Source: Faecalibacillus faecis
Lineage (GTDB): Bacteria; Bacillota_I; Bacilli_A; Erysipelotrichales; Coprobacillaceae
Length of the DNA stretch: 64,000 bases
Direction of reading: 5' to 3'
NCBI RefSeq assembly: GCF_003024675.1
Contig: NZ_PYLP01000007.1
Span: 1 to 64,000, forward strand
Part shown: piece by piece, positions 45,025 to 53,578 of the stretch
How positions within the stretch are numbered: the first letter of the stretch is position 1
Layout: every line of letters begins with the position of its first letter
Made by a program: the position numbers and the translations under genes
Notes under the pieces: generated by a model
The model's input: the letters and a program-made list of their open reading frames with translations, nothing else
What the model was told of the DNA's origin: nothing
Database searches by the model: none

Positions 45025-45290
45025 AAAAAAACCGTCCTGAAAGTTAAACTTTCAAGGACGGTTATATCCGCGGTGCCACCTTGTTTCATGATTATAAAAT
45101 CATGCCCTTAGCTAGATGCTATCACATCTACGACTACTTACGTAAGCCTAACGTCAAAGAATACTCAGCCTAAGCCTTTCCTTTTGCCCTCAGTGGTCCA
45201 TTTAATAGCCTGCGTTCTGTTTGCTTCCACCATCCAAACTCTCTATAAGTGCACGATCTATTTTTATCTCCACTTCATCGGTTTTTACTT
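45025..45290 (-). promoter_or_regulatory. Tryptophan-specific T-box riboswitch leader
   Basis: The minus strand shows the T-box sequence AAGGTGGCACCGCGG (45082-45068) followed by a strong terminator hairpin (ACCGTCCT...AGGACGGT, 45062-45031) and TTTTTTT. Upstream, Stem I closes with AGTGG / CCACT, and a TGG triplet (45200-45198) lies in the specifier position next to ACCACT. Uncharged tRNA-Trp pairs with UGG and with the T-box bulge, favours the antiterminator and switches the trp operon on. The whole leader of about 265 nt fills the gap between proC and trpE. Confidence 0.93.
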
Positions 45291-45296
45291 GTTTGT

Positions 45297-45326
45297 ATTA
45301 TAAAACTGTTTCAAAAACAAAGTCAA
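45297..45326 (-). promoter_or_regulatory. Promoter of the T-box/trp operon
   Basis: TTGACT (45326-45321), 18 bp, TATAAT (45302-45297) on the minus strand, directly before the T-box leader. Confidence 0.8.
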
Positions 45327-45359
45327 CAAAGTTAAACAATGTTTTATTTTTTATACAAT

Positions 45360-46130
45360 CTATTTAGCTTTATCAATTGCTTCAATAACCGCATTTCTAA
45401 AGCCATTTTCTTCTAAAGCTTTGACTCCTTTGATGGTAATTCCTCCTGGTGAACAAACTTGATCCTTTAATAATCCTGGATGAGCATTCGTTTCTTGCAC
45501 CATTTTGGCACTTCCTAAAACGGTTTGACTAGCAAGTTTATAAGCTAAATCACGTGGTAAACCATTTAAAACAGCTCCATCAGCAAGTGCTTCAATAAAC
45601 ATATAAACAAAAGCAGGTCCACAACCACTTAAAGCTCCTCCAGCAATCATTTGTTTATTATCAATCACATAAACTTCGCCAATGCTTTCAAACATTTGAT
45701 AAGCAAAATCAAATTCTTCTTGAGTCAATGTATTTTCTCTTTCAAATAGTGTTACACCTTTAAAAACCTTTGCAGGTGTATTTGGCATAATTGTAAGATG
45801 ATGTGTTCCAGGAATGAGTGTTTCATATTTTTCATGACTATATCCTGCCACGATTGATATAATTGTTTTATCATCTAAAAGATCTTTTACTTTATCAAGT
45901 ACACTTTCAATGACATTTGGTTTAACCCCCATTAAAACATAATCACTATGTTCTACCAAATCTCTTTCGCTTGTACAAACACACATCCCATAATCTTTTT
46001 CCATTTGTGTAAGTTTATCTTGGTTGATGTCAAAACCACAGACATCTTCTCCTTTGATAAATTCACTTTCAATAACACCTTGACAGATTGTCCCTGCCAT
46101 ATTTCCTAATCCTATAAAGCCTAATTTCAT
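45360..46130 (-). CDS. proC: Pyrroline-5-carboxylate reductase
   Basis: 256 residues; last step of proline synthesis. The N-terminal Rossmann motif is GFIGLGNMAGTI, and MPNTPAKV and the C-terminal signature ALSGCGPAFVYMFIEALADGAV...DQVCSPGGITIKGV are present. It follows the ftsZ terminator with only 44 bp between the genes and no visible promoter, so it probably depends on read-through. No terminator of its own is seen before the trp promoter. Confidence 0.96.
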   Translation of the reverse strand: MKLGFIGLGNMAGTICQGVIESEFIKGEDVCGFDINQDKLTQMEKDYGMCVCTSERDLVEHSDYVLMGVKPNVIESVLDKVKDLLDDKTIISIVAGYSHEKYETLIPGTHHLTIMPNTPAKVFKGVTLFERENTLTQEEFDFAYQMFESIGEVYVIDNKQMIAGGALSGCGPAFVYMFIEALADGAVLNGLPRDLAYKLASQTVLGSAKMVQETNAHPGLLKDQVCSPGGITIKGVKALEENGFRNAVIEAIDKAK

Positions 46131-46148
46131 TTTTAAATCTCCCTTTTA

Positions 46149-46175
46149 TAAAAAAGAGCTAACTGCGTTAGCTCT
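46149..46175 (-). terminator. Terminator of ftsA-ftsZ
   Basis: The 9-bp stem AGAGCTAAC / GTTAGCTCT with a 3-nt loop overlaps the ftsZ stop and is followed by TTTTTT on the minus strand. Confidence 0.85.
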
Positions 46176-47256
46176 AAATTCTTCTGTTTTTAATAAATGC
46201 TGGTGGAAAACCATCATCATCGTCATCATCATCGTCAAACGAATCATAAGTTTGAGGTTCATCACCTAATGGTTTTGCGACTGAAGGTTGTACAGTAACT
46301 TCTTCTTTTTCTTCTTCAAATCCAGTCGCAATAACTGTAACGATGATTTCATCATCTAAGTTTTCATTAATAGCGATACCTAAATATGTGTTAATATCAT
46401 CCCCAACTTCTTGAGTAATTGTTTCAAGGGCAATATTTGCATCATATAATGAAATATTTGGTCCACCTGTAACATTAATAATTGCATCTTTAGCTCCAGC
46501 AACAGAGACTTCTAATAATGGTGAAGAAATAGCACGTTTAGCAGCTTCTTTTGCTTTATCATCACCAGAAGACATACCAATACCAATTAAAGCATTTCCT
46601 CTATTTTTCATAACCGCACAGATATCAGCAAAGTCAAGGTTGATAAATGCTGGAACAGCAATTAAGTCAGTAATTGTTTGAACACCTTGTCTTAAAACAT
46701 TATCTGCTTCTCTAAATGCTTCTTGCATTGGACGACCACCAATTAATTGTAATAAACGATCGTTTGAAACCACGATAATACTATCAACATTTGCACGTAA
46801 TTCATCAATACCTTCAATAGCTTGTTTTTTACGTTTCATTCCTTCAAAAGTAAATGGTTTTGTAATAACACCAACAGTTAACGCTCCAAGTTCACGTGCA
46901 ATCTTTGCGAATACCGGTGCAGCACCTGTTCCTGTTCCACCACCCATACCTGCAGCGATAAAAACCATATCAGCTCCTTCTAAAGCTGTTCTAATATCAC
47001 CTTCAGATTCTAAAGCAGCTTTTTTACCCATTTCTGGATTACCACCTGCTCCTAAACCTTTTGTTAAATCTTTTCCTAAAACAATTTTATTTTCAACTGG
47101 TGAGCGACGTAAAACTTGTACATCAGTATTAGCGACAAAAAATTCTACCCCTCTTACCCCTTCTTCAACCATTCGATTGACAGCGTTGTTTCCTCCACCA
47201 CCAACACCAATGACTTTTATTCTTGCTACTTGTTCAAAATCTAATTCTTCGTTCAT
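46174..47256 (-). CDS. ftsZ: Cell division protein FtsZ
   Basis: 360-residue tubulin-like GTPase that forms the Z-ring. [26 protein letters not shown] (the tubulin signature) and NLDFADI with the T7-loop residues are present. The linker after residue ~315 is short and acidic, with a run of eight Asp (encoded by GAT/GAC repeats) just before the C-terminal peptide [12 protein letters not shown], which binds FtsA and other partners. It lies 19 bp after ftsA. Confidence 0.98.
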   Translation of the reverse strand: MNEELDFEQVARIKVIGVGGGGNNAVNRMVEEGVRGVEFFVANTDVQVLRRSPVENKIVLGKDLTKGLGAGGNPEMGKKAALESEGDIRTALEGADMVFIAAGMGGGTGTGAAPVFAKIARELGALTVGVITKPFTFEGMKRKKQAIEGIDELRANVDSIIVVSNDRLLQLIGGRPMQEAFREADNVLRQGVQTITDLIAVPAFINLDFADICAVMKNRGNALIGIGMSSGDDKAKEAAKRAISSPLLEVSVAGAKDAIINVTGGPNISLYDANIALETITQEVGDDINTYLGIAINENLDDEIIVTVIATGFEEEKEEVTVQPSVAKPLGDEPQTYDSFDDDDDDDDGFPPAFIKNRRI

Positions 47257-47275
47257 GATTTTCCCTCTCTTTTAT

Positions 47276-48538
47276 TTATTCTTCTTCACCAAAGAAAGTA
47301 TCAAGTAATCTACTGAACCTTCCAGTTTTTTCTTTTGTATCCTTTGTTTTTGTTAAACCTTTAAATTTTACAGCCATTGTATTAGAAATATCTGGTAATA
47401 TAACCGATGTTTCATAAGCTCCTAAATATTTTGCTCGATCCGACATATAGAAAATCATTCCTACTGCTGAAACAAACGCCATATCGCGAATCCCTATAAT
47501 ATCTGGACGATAAACTCTCACAGGACCTTCTAAAACATTTCCAGCTACCTTATCTAACATTTCAAGTTCACCGCCACCACCAACGATCAAGGTCTCATAA
47601 TGACTACCATCATCAATGATCTGTAATTTTTCTTTAATTACATTTAAAGCATCAACAGTTGCTTCTTCCAAAATATGCGCAAAATCTTTTTGCGTATAAT
47701 CTTTTCGTCCATCCGGTAATTCTGTTGAATGAATAATATCTTCCTGTCCTATCGTATAATCTAAAGAACCATATTTAATTTTATAAGCTTCTGCTTGATT
47801 CATTGAGATTTGTAGGTTTTGAGCAATAGCTCTTGTCAGGTTATATCCACCTACAGAACATACTGTCAAATATTTTAAATAACCATCTTTATAAAAAGAA
47901 ATTGTTGAAGTCTTATACCCCATATCAATCAATACAGCACCTTCTTGAAGATAAACAGCATCAAACGCTTCTTTCGCACACGCAAAAGCATTAATACAGA
48001 TATCCATAACTTCTAAGCCTGCTTTTTCTACAGCCATAATATATGGATATAAAATACATTTTTGTGAAGTAATAACGAGTGTATCAACAATTAAATTTCT
48101 TGATGATTCTCCAATCGGTGGTTGATTACTGATCCCAAAATCACCATTAAATTTAACAGGAATCACACAGACTACTTCTTCTTCAGAAGATCTTTTAAAT
48201 TTTGTGGATAATTTCAATCCTCTAACAATATCATCTTTTGTTATTTTTGCTTCATGATTTAAAGAAACAGTACTATTACTTTGATAGAGTTTTGAACGAA
48301 TGGTTGGTATTGTTAAACCAATAGCTTTGATTTCTCCATCAAGAAATTCATTAGCTTCTTGGACAACCGCTTTAATATCATTTACCAATAAATGTTCATC
48401 TTCAATAATACCTTTTTTTACACCATGACTTGGGACTTTTTTTGAAAAAAGCACATGCAAATTAGAGTTCATTATTTCGCCAACAAGTAATTCAATTGTT
48501 GCACTACCTATATCTAACACTGCATAAACTTCATTCAT
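47276..48538 (-). CDS. ftsA: Cell division protein FtsA
   Basis: 420-residue actin-like protein that anchors FtsZ to the membrane. AVLDIGSATIELLVGE (phosphate 1), VLIDMGYKTSTISFY (phosphate 2) and LIVGGGGELEML (adenosine motif) are present. The C-terminal GRFSRLLDTFFGEEE forms the amphipathic membrane-targeting helix. It is part of murG-murB-ftsQ-ftsA-ftsZ. Confidence 0.95.
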   Translation of the reverse strand: MNEVYAVLDIGSATIELLVGEIMNSNLHVLFSKKVPSHGVKKGIIEDEHLLVNDIKAVVQEANEFLDGEIKAIGLTIPTIRSKLYQSNSTVSLNHEAKITKDDIVRGLKLSTKFKRSSEEEVVCVIPVKFNGDFGISNQPPIGESSRNLIVDTLVITSQKCILYPYIMAVEKAGLEVMDICINAFACAKEAFDAVYLQEGAVLIDMGYKTSTISFYKDGYLKYLTVCSVGGYNLTRAIAQNLQISMNQAEAYKIKYGSLDYTIGQEDIIHSTELPDGRKDYTQKDFAHILEEATVDALNVIKEKLQIIDDGSHYETLIVGGGGELEMLDKVAGNVLEGPVRVYRPDIIGIRDMAFVSAVGMIFYMSDRAKYLGAYETSVILPDISNTMAVKFKGLTKTKDTKEKTGRFSRLLDTFFGEEE

Positions 48539-48567
48539 GTCTATCTCCCCTTACTACATATATTCTA

Positions 48568-48576
48568 ATAATATCA
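48568..48576 (-). promoter_or_regulatory. Possible extended -10 promoter for ftsA-ftsZ
   Basis: TG-A-TATTAT (48576-48568) on the minus strand lies about 30 bp before the ftsA start. The -35 is weak (TTTAAT at 17 bp). Confidence 0.35.
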
Positions 48577-48621
48577 TAAAAGCTACGATAATTAAAGGTT
48601 TTAGTTTCAATCACGTAGCTT
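48577..48621 (-). terminator. Long-loop hairpin between ftsQ and ftsA
   Basis: AAGCTACG and CGTAGCTT are separated by a 26-nt AT-rich loop, with a short TTTTA after the stem on the minus strand. It may be a partial terminator that lowers read-through from ftsQ into ftsA. Confidence 0.4.
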
Positions 48622-48634
48622 TTTTCTTTGTTAT

Positions 48635-49387
48635 TTAATTGTATACATACACATTTTTACCTAAAAAATCATAGTATTTATTTTCAGGATATTTTTGAGT
48701 AACTAAATAGTAATTCGTTGATGTCAGTTGACGAGCCATATCTTCAATTCTTACATAAAAGATCTTACCATCATCCAATTCCAATTTACACTTTGTTTGA
48801 TCTTTATCATTGGGTTCAAAAACGATACTTGAAATCTGATTTTTGATAACTGATGGCAATTGTTTGTATTCTTTAATAAATTGTTTTAAATGTTTTTCAT
48901 CAAAATTTATAGCTTGTGGATATCTTTGAACATAAGAAAGCTTTTCTTGCTTTGTATCCTTTTCCATAACCCCATCTTCATCAACAATATAAAGTATATT
49001 ATCGATATAACTATAAAGCATCGCATTATTTTCTTGAACAGTAATTTTCACATTTCCTAACAAATCTTTTTTTACAGTTGCTTTTTTTATAAAAAGCATT
49101 TGTTCAATTTCTTTTTTCACTTGATTCTTATTTACTTTAAAGAAATATGTTTCTTTTGATTTAATTGAAATATGTTCAATAATATTTTCTTGATTCGTCA
49201 GATGACATCCACTCACTGAAATCTTCTTCACTTTGCTTGCATTCCCTGTCATAAAAATAATACAAGCAATGATTATTAAAACAATCAAGACAAAGCATCT
49301 TCTTCTCTTTTGCTTTTTCTTTTTTATTTTCTTTTGCATGTTTTTTACTTGATTAACATCATGCTCATTGTACATATACGTAGCCAT
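48635..49387 (-). CDS. ftsQ: Cell division protein FtsQ/DivIB
   Basis: 250-residue bitopic membrane protein of the divisome. A very basic cytoplasmic head (KKIKKKKQKRRR) precedes one transmembrane helix (about 31-49). A POTRA domain (about 53-120, VKKISVSGCHLTNQENI) and the beta domain typical of FtsQ/DivIB follow. It starts one base after the murB stop. Confidence 0.9.
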   Translation of the reverse strand: MATYMYNEHDVNQVKNMQKKIKKKKQKRRRCFVLIVLIIIACIIFMTGNASKVKKISVSGCHLTNQENIIEHISIKSKETYFFKVNKNQVKKEIEQMLFIKKATVKKDLLGNVKITVQENNAMLYSYIDNILYIVDEDGVMEKDTKQEKLSYVQRYPQAINFDEKHLKQFIKEYKQLPSVIKNQISSIVFEPNDKDQTKCKLELDDGKIFYVRIEDMARQLTSTNYYLVTQKYPENKYYDFLGKNVYVYN

Positions 49388-49388
49388 T

Positions 49389-50303
49389 TTATAACTCCCA
49401 GTTAATAAAACGTACTTCAGGTTTTAATAAAACACCTGATTGTTCTTGTACTGTTTTTTGAACATAAAATATTAAATCATAAATATCTTTAGCAGAAGCA
49501 TAACCATTATTGACAATAAAATTAGAATGCTTAGGTGATACTTGCGCACCCCCAATTTCATAACCTCTAAGTTTGGCATCGTCTATCAATTTCCAAGCCG
49601 CATTTCCTTCGGGATTTCTAAAAACACTTCCTGCACTTGGTTTATTCCATGGCTGTGACGACATACGTCTTTCTTTTCTCTTATCTAATTTTTCATTGAT
49701 TTCTTCAACACTTTTGTTTTCTAATTCAAAAGTTGCTTCCAAAACGATCCATTTAGGATGGTCTTGAATAATGGAATGTCTATATGAAAATTCCATTTCT
49801 TCTTTCGTAAGTGTTACAACCCTTAAATTTTCATTTAATACTTTCACAGATTTCACAACTTCACTTAAACATGATTTATAAGCACCGGCATTCATAAAAA
49901 TACCTCCACCGATATTTCCCGGAATACCTCCCATAAATTCAAAGCCACTTAAACCAACTTTTGCACAATCATAAGCAAGTTTAATCATCGCAACACCACT
50001 TTGTGCCACAACTTCACTTCCATTGATTGAATAATGATTCATATTCTCTAATGAAATAATAATTCCTTCAAAACTTTTATCTGAAAATAATAAATTAGAT
50101 CCTCTACCAATAACAAAAAGTTGAATTCTATGTTTTCGACAATATTTAATAATAGAAATAAGTCCTTCTACATCTTTTACTTTAATAAATAATCTTGCTG
50201 GACCTCCTACACGATATGTTGTGTGTTTATAAAGAGGTTCATCTTTTAAAATTGTTCCTACATTAAGTTCTAAAAGTTCTTGATAATATTTTTCAAATTT
50301 CAT
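49389..50303 (-). CDS. murB: UDP-N-acetylmuramate dehydrogenase
   Basis: 304 residues; FAD/NADPH enzyme that makes UDP-MurNAc. YRVGGPARLF, the FAD-binding GRGSNLLFSD, GGIPGNIGGGIFMNAGAY and the active-site Ser in NKPSAGSVFRNPEG are clear; this is the short type II form. It starts two bases after murG. Confidence 0.96.
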   Translation of the reverse strand: MKFEKYYQELLELNVGTILKDEPLYKHTTYRVGGPARLFIKVKDVEGLISIIKYCRKHRIQLFVIGRGSNLLFSDKSFEGIIISLENMNHYSINGSEVVAQSGVAMIKLAYDCAKVGLSGFEFMGGIPGNIGGGIFMNAGAYKSCLSEVVKSVKVLNENLRVVTLTKEEMEFSYRHSIIQDHPKWIVLEATFELENKSVEEINEKLDKRKERRMSSQPWNKPSAGSVFRNPEGNAAWKLIDDAKLRGYEIGGAQVSPKHSNFIVNNGYASAKDIYDLIFYVQKTVQEQSGVLLKPEVRFINWEL

Positions 50304-50305
50304 AA

Positions 50306-51382
50306 TTATTTTCCTAACATATCCACAATCACTCGATACATATCTTCAAGAGCGTTTGGTTTTCCTAATTTTTTTGCGTTTTCTTTTAAAACATTTAAAC
50401 GACTTTCATCATTAATAATTGCATCAATTGTAGAAATCAATTTTTCACCTGTTAAATCCTTTTCTAAAATCATATCTGCCGCTTGATTATTGACAAGTTC
50501 CCTAGCATTATATTCTTGATGATTTGCAGAGACATAAGGACTTGGAATCAAGATTGCTGGAACGCCTAAAGCGGTTAATTCAGCAAGGGTACTTGCACCC
50601 GCACGAGAAACGATTAAATCAGTAATATGCATTAAGGATGGCATATCATTTACATAAGGAACAATATGCACATTTTCATTTTCATAAGCTTTCATTGATT
50701 CATAATAAGGTTTTCCTGATACATAAACCACTTGATAATCTTTTCCTTTAAATTGATCCATGCATTCTTTCATTGTTTGGTTCACTGTTTGTGATCCTAA
50801 TGACCCCATAACAATTGTAACAACCTTTTTTTGACGATCTAAATGGTATTCATCGTAGACATCCTTAGGTTGTTCATGAACAATCACACTGGCACGAGGA
50901 TTTCCCAAAAGAAGGGTTTTTTCTTTTGGAAATTCTTGATAAGCTTTTTGATAACAACAAACAATTTGATCTACTTTTTTAATTAAAATCTTATTTGTAA
51001 GACCAATAATTGAATTTTGTTCATGGATCATGGTTTTGATTTTTAAACCAAAGGCAGCTTGAACAGCTGAAGCACTTGGGTAGCCCCCAAAACCAACAAC
51101 AATATCAGGATTAAATTTCTTAATTGTTTTTTTTGCATGTCCAATAGAGCATACAAATAATAAAGCAGCATGCGCTTTCTTTAAAGGATTTCCAACAAGT
51201 CCTTTAACATTAAGTCCTACATAATCATAACCAAGTTGTGGAACAACTTGTGATTCTAAACGATCTTTTGTCCCAATGAATAGGAACTGAGAATCAGGTT
51301 CTTGTTTTTTTATATATTCAACTAAGGCAAGAGCAGGATAAAGATGCCCTCCTGTTCCTCCCGCAGCAACGACGACTTTCAT
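50306..51382 (-). CDS. murG: UDP-GlcNAc transferase MurG
   Basis: 358-residue GT-B enzyme that converts lipid I to lipid II on the inner face of the membrane. The N-terminal glycine loop AAGGTGGHLYPALAL, FGGYPSASAVQAA, HEQNSIIGLTNK and the C-terminal VSRAGASTLAELTALG are present. It is the first gene of the division/wall cluster here, with a -10 (TATAAT) at 51416-51411 and AAGGAG as ribosome-binding site. Confidence 0.97.
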   Translation of the reverse strand: MKVVVAAGGTGGHLYPALALVEYIKKQEPDSQFLFIGTKDRLESQVVPQLGYDYVGLNVKGLVGNPLKKAHAALLFVCSIGHAKKTIKKFNPDIVVGFGGYPSASAVQAAFGLKIKTMIHEQNSIIGLTNKILIKKVDQIVCCYQKAYQEFPKEKTLLLGNPRASVIVHEQPKDVYDEYHLDRQKKVVTIVMGSLGSQTVNQTMKECMDQFKGKDYQVVYVSGKPYYESMKAYENENVHIVPYVNDMPSLMHITDLIVSRAGASTLAELTALGVPAILIPSPYVSANHQEYNARELVNNQAADMILEKDLTGEKLISTIDAIINDESRLNVLKENAKKLGKPNALEDMYRVIVDMLGK

Positions 51383-51454
51383 TTCATTTCACTCCTTATT
51401 CTTATTCTTAATTATACTCTAATTTTTTAGAATATGAAATAACTACAGTGCATT

Positions 51455-51471
51455 AAATAGTGCCACTATTT
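51455..51471. promoter_or_regulatory. Perfect 17-bp palindrome upstream of murG
   Basis: AAATAGTGCCACTATTT has 8-bp arms around one central base and lies 40 bp upstream of the murG -10, after the cssS terminator. It lacks a T-tract, so it looks more like a dimeric-repressor or activator site than a terminator. Confidence 0.55.
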
Positions 51472-51492
51472 TCTAAAAAAATCAAGATTGAA

Positions 51493-51525
51493 ATAAAAAT
51501 TTCCAAATATTTCTATTTGGAAATT
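51493..51525 (-). terminator. Terminator of the cssRS-like operon
   Basis: The perfect 12-bp stem AATTTCCAAATA / TATTTGGAAATT with a 4-nt loop is followed on the minus strand by TTTTATTTC, at the end of the histidine-kinase gene. Confidence 0.85.
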
Positions 51526-52825
51526 ATTTATGTATTACAAAGCTGACACCATCTTTTCTATTAAGTGCTTCTACTTTAAAGCCATACATTGTTACTGTCT
51601 TATAAACAATAGATAATCCTAAACCAAATTGTCCTTTATGTCCAATTTCATAAGGTTGAAATAATGACTCAGGATTTGAATTATCAATGGGCTCTCCATC
51701 GTTAAAGATTTCTAAATATTGATTTTTTAAAATAACTTTGATTGTATGATTTACATAACGCGAAGCATTTTCAATAATATTTTCAATACAAATACGCCAA
51801 TATTCTTCATCACCTTTAAAATAAGTATCTTGAAGTTCAGTAATAATTTCAATATCTGGATGCATTGCATTTAACTGATAAACAATATGTTCGATAAGTT
51901 CTTTCATAGAACATACTTCATCACCAACCTGCCCACTTAAATAATCCAATCGATTTAAATAAAGTAAACTTCTTACTTTCTTTTCCAAGCGGTTCGTATT
52001 CTCCAAAATAACATCAACGGAAGAATCTTTATCTCCATAAGGATAAACATCATCTTTGATACTTTGTGCATAGGTTTGAATTAAAGCAATTGGTGTCTTC
52101 AAATCATGAGAAATATTATGAATCATTTCTTCTTTAATTTCATTTTGTTTATCAATTTCTTCTTTCATCTCAATAAGTGAAGAAGAAACGATACCTATTT
52201 CATCTCGTCGATCAATATGTAATGTACTTTCTTTATCTTCTTTAATATCATCAATATAATTCTTAATAAGCTTTAATGGTTTTATTAAAGAAGAAACCCA
52301 AATAAATAAAACAAGGGCAATAACGAATAGAGCACCATAAAAAATATTAATAACTTGTCCTTTCAAACTATTAATAAGTGTTTTTGAATACTCGCTATAA
52401 ACGATTGAAATAATATAATTGTCACTGTCTGCCCTAGCAATTTGATAATAGATTGTTTTATCATTCATTTTTACTTTTGCTTGAAGTTTCTTTTTATTTT
52501 TTTTGATCACCTTTAAAAGATCATCTTGAAAAGCATAATCTAATACTTGAAATTTCTTAGCTGATATTTTTTGAGAAGAACGTAACGTATCTTCACTAAC
52601 ACAATAAGTAAAATGATATATTTGTTTTTCAGAATCTAATGCATCTGGCGAAAAATCATAAGAATAGAAATCATTTTGTGAACGCGTTAAAACATCATAC
52701 ATTTCATTATCCATAATATGTGTGAGGTTATTATCAATCAAAGGCAATAGTATCGCTAGAATACTTATTGCGATGATTGAAAATATAATAATAAGCTGCT
52801 TTTGTAACGAATATTTTGTAAGCAT
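51524..52825 (-). CDS. cssS: Sensor histidine kinase, CssS-like
   Basis: 433 residues: TM1 (about 12-30), an extracytoplasmic sensor (30-150), TM2 (about 153-175), HAMP linker, DHp domain with the phospho-acceptor in HNISHDLKTPIALIQ, and the HATPase domain with NIIENASRY and GQFGLGLSIV. It is paired with a CssR-like regulator by a one-base overlap. In Bacillus CssS senses misfolded secreted proteins at the membrane; that role is inferred from its partner and is not proven by the sensor sequence. Confidence 0.85.
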   Translation of the reverse strand: MLTKYSLQKQLIIIFSIIAISILAILLPLIDNNLTHIMDNEMYDVLTRSQNDFYSYDFSPDALDSEKQIYHFTYCVSEDTLRSSQKISAKKFQVLDYAFQDDLLKVIKKNKKKLQAKVKMNDKTIYYQIARADSDNYIISIVYSEYSKTLINSLKGQVINIFYGALFVIALVLFIWVSSLIKPLKLIKNYIDDIKEDKESTLHIDRRDEIGIVSSSLIEMKEEIDKQNEIKEEMIHNISHDLKTPIALIQTYAQSIKDDVYPYGDKDSSVDVILENTNRLEKKVRSLLYLNRLDYLSGQVGDEVCSMKELIEHIVYQLNAMHPDIEIITELQDTYFKGDEEYWRICIENIIENASRYVNHTIKVILKNQYLEIFNDGEPIDNSNPESLFQPYEIGHKGQFGLGLSIVYKTVTMYGFKVEALNRKDGVSFVIHK

Positions 52826-53478
52826 TAATCTAAACGATAGCCAAAGCCATAAATTGTACGAATGTTAATTTCTGGCATTTTTTTACGCAAACGGCGAAGT
52901 GTATCGTCTACTACACGATCACTTCCAAAGTAATTTTCATCCCACACTTTTGATAAAACTTGTTCACGAGAAATCGCAAGGCCTTTATTATTTAAAAAAT
53001 ACACAAGTAAATCATATTCTTTTGTTGTTAAAATAACTTCATTATTATGATAGAATACACGTCTTTTTTCTAAATCAACATCATAACCATCTATTTGTAT
53101 TTTTGATGGATTATCATAAGCTCTTTTTAATAAATTATTAATTCTTAAAATAACTTCTTTAATATTAAAAGGCTTTGTAATATAATCATCCGATCCTTTT
53201 TCTAAACCAATAATACGATCGAACTCTTGGTCTCTTGCCGACATAAAGATAATTGGCATTTTAGGCTTTGATGCTTTAATTTCATTAAACAATTCAAAAC
53301 CACTAGCCTTATCCAACATAATATCTATCAGCCATAAATGGACATCATCATCTTTATGAAGTAAAGCTTCATCATACGTATAAAAAGAACAAACACTATA
53401 TCCTTCTTTTTCTAAATAGGTTCTTACTAAATCATTTAAATTCTTTTCATCATCTATAATATTAATCTTAAATAACAT
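52825..53478 (-). CDS. cssR: OmpR-type response regulator, CssR-like
   Basis: 217 residues: a receiver domain with the phosphorylated Asp in LWLIDIMLD, Thr/Ser in FMSARD and Lys in YITKPF, and a winged-helix DNA-binding domain. The C-terminal DENYFGSDRVVDDTLRRLRKKMPEINIRTIYGFGYR matches Bacillus CssR closely, as does HLWLIDIML. A secretion-stress role is therefore likely, though its classical targets htrA and htrB are not in this window. Confidence 0.85.
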   Translation of the reverse strand: MLFKINIIDDEKNLNDLVRTYLEKEGYSVCSFYTYDEALLHKDDDVHLWLIDIMLDKASGFELFNEIKASKPKMPIIFMSARDQEFDRIIGLEKGSDDYITKPFNIKEVILRINNLLKRAYDNPSKIQIDGYDVDLEKRRVFYHNNEVILTTKEYDLLVYFLNNKGLAISREQVLSKVWDENYFGSDRVVDDTLRRLRKKMPEINIRTIYGFGYRLD

Positions 53479-53531
53479 TTTTTCTTCACCCCATCTTTAT
53501 TCATACCATTTTTATTATGTCCATTATATAG

Positions 53532-53562
53532 AAAATATTGCCATAATCTATGGCAATATTTT
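53532..53562. terminator. Perfect 14-bp hairpin between glmM and cssR
   Basis: AAAATATTGCCATA, three bases, then TATGGCAATATTTT. On the minus strand it ends in TTTTC and can terminate cdaA-cdaR-glmM... only if read from the right, but glmM lies to the right end of this gap in coordinates below 54931, so the hairpin lies upstream of cssR and downstream of glmM as read on the minus strand. It also overlaps the -35/spacer of a cssR promoter whose -10 TATAAT follows at about 53529-53524, so it could be an operator. Confidence 0.6.
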
Positions 53563-53578
53563 GTGAGAATATGTGATT

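Noticed and set aside
46190-46245. CAT/CGT repeats as a CRISPR or regulatory repeat
   Set aside because: They are in-frame Asp codons within ftsZ.
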